Of a stretch of DNA of 32,999 nt, positions 32,181 to 32,999 are shown one piece after another (the first letter of the stretch is position 1; each line of letters opens with the position of its first letter). Origin of the DNA: Candidatus Gastranaerophilales bacterium (lineage in GTDB: Bacteria > Cyanobacteriota > Vampirovibrionia > Gastranaerophilales > Gastranaerophilaceae); contig CANQDZ010000015.1 of assembly GCA_947594025.1 (NCBI GenBank), positions 1 through 32,999 on the forward strand, read 5' to 3'. Both the position numbers and the translations under genes were made by a program. The notes beneath the pieces are model-generated. The model had not been told where the DNA came from, ran no database searches, and was given only the letters and a program-made list of their open reading frames with translations.

Positions 32181-32999
32181 TTAATATTTCATCTCCCACC
32201 CTTCTTCCATGATACGTCCTGCACAGCCGTAACCGTCAGTCTTTTTGCTGCATCCTTCTTCTTTGTCATCGTTTTTCCAATAGCCCCTGCAAGATTCAAG
32301 ATTCTCATATTCGCAGTTTTGAGTATAATAAACGGCAAAATCCACACTACCTTCAGGGTATAATGTGCCGTCATTGTCCAAATAAAATGTGAATAAATCA
32401 CGACCTAAAACATTTGGACCCTTTGGACCGTTAACATCAATATCCATATAACCTAAATATTCCCAAAGTTTTGTCTTGGTATTTCTTTTTTCCTGAAATT
32501 CTTTTAAAGAAGAACATCTTTTATTGCCACAATACACTGCGCTTGGAGTTTTGAGTAAATAAAAATATAAAAAAGTGCCGTCTGCTAAATATATTGCAGA
32601 ATCATACGGATCGAGGTCATCACCGTTCAAACCTTTATATTTCGGGTTGTATTCATCAGGGATATTTCCTGAACCATACTCTGCAATAACTTTAAATGTT
32701 TTAAAGAATTCATTTTTAAAATCTGAATTTTTAGGCTGTAAAATTTCCTCTGAATAAAAACTATACGACCCTGACGGCAATTTTGACCATAGAGTGGTAT
32801 CGGATAGCTTTGTAACACCGTCATTTGCCATTATGGTTCTAAAGGCATTGGTTAGGTTGTTGTAAGACTTTTTAAGCTGAGTAACATACATTTTCTTTTG
32901 ATAATTTGTGATAACGGTTGGAATTGTAAGTGCTGCAACAACACCTATGATAGCAAGAGTGATTAGAACCTCAGCCAATGTGAATGCTTTAATTTTTTT
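32181..32999 (-). CDS. Type II/IV pseudopilin-like protein, 5' end outside the window
   Basis: The frame runs to the right edge, so the start is missing; the visible 273 codons begin KKIKAFTLAEVL. This is a prepilin signal: a short basic leader, a probable cleavage between Ala and Phe, then the hydrophobic helix TLAEVLITLAIIGVVAALTIP with the conserved Glu at +5 (counting Phe as +1). The TTG inside this motif is not a true start. The body is a globular extracellular domain with six cysteines in three pairs (CGNKRC, then NCEYENLESC, then GCSKKTDGYGC), likely disulphide-bonded, and ends GRIMEEGWEMKY. Such proteins often occur in many copies in Gastranaerophilales-type genomes. Whether this one belongs to a secretion pilus, a type IV pilus or a surface protein is unknown. 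Confidence 0.88.
   Translation of the reverse strand, partial: KKIKAFTLAEVLITLAIIGVVAALTIPTVITNYQKKMYVTQLKKSYNNLTNAFRTIMANDGVTKLSDTTLWSKLPSGSYSFYSEEILQPKNSDFKNEFFKTFKVIAEYGSGNIPDEYNPKYKGLNGDDLDPYDSAIYLADGTFLYFYLLKTPSAVYCGNKRCSSLKEFQEKRNTKTKLWEYLGYMDIDVNGPKGPNVLGRDLFTFYLDNDGTLYPEGSVDFAVYYTQNCEYENLESCRGYWKNDDKEEGCSKKTDGYGCAGRIMEEGWEMKY

Overview
The window is about 33 kb of AT-rich, densely coding bacterial chromosome. Almost every gene lies on the minus strand; the only plus-strand genes are at the left edge. I infer a gut-type relative of Cyanobacteria (Melainabacteria/Vampirovibrionia, probably Gastranaerophilales-like). The reasons are the base composition, lipoproteins plus parvulin that suggest a double-membraned cell, flagellar genes scattered among housekeeping genes, and a pseudopilin starting FTLAEVLITLAIIGVVAALTIP. 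No 16S rRNA is present, so the taxonomy is an inference.

Layout from left to right: (1) 1-665, plus strand: the tail of an unrecognised protein overlapping rsfS by one base. (2) 669-10386, minus strand, transcribed right to left: pnp, a lipoprotein, polA, a small secreted protein, priA and then glmS. The genes from pnp to priA overlap or abut, so this is probably one operon. A good sigma70-type promoter precedes pnp and a weaker one precedes glmS. (3) 10497-13952: dnaE, one intact gene with no intein. (4) 13994-20489: a flagellar mini-cluster of a lytic transglycosylase, fliE, fliF, a protein of unknown family in the usual fliG position, fliH and flhA. fliI is absent. (5) 20613-22275: speD, rimI and a BioY-like membrane protein, tightly coupled. 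(6) 22446-26003: pyrH, frr, cdsA, rnc and rpe, a lipid, RNA and nucleotide housekeeping operon. (7) 26113-31724: a PlsC-like acyltransferase, mfd and a parvulin lipoprotein. (8) 31725-32180: a 456-bp gene-free stretch filled with degenerate hairpin repeats. (9) 32181 to the right edge: a pseudopilin whose start lies beyond the window.

Functionally this is mostly core information processing (replication, repair, RNA decay, ribosome recycling) with envelope genes and part of a flagellar basal body. I see no CRISPR array, transposase, tRNA, rRNA or prophage. The points most worth a second look are the non-canonical protein in the fliG slot, the signal-less transglycosylase beside fliE, a predicted leaderless acyltransferase transcript, the hairpin repeat field, a Cys in place of a metal-ligand Asp in RNase III, and several inverted repeats placed on start codons or promoters.
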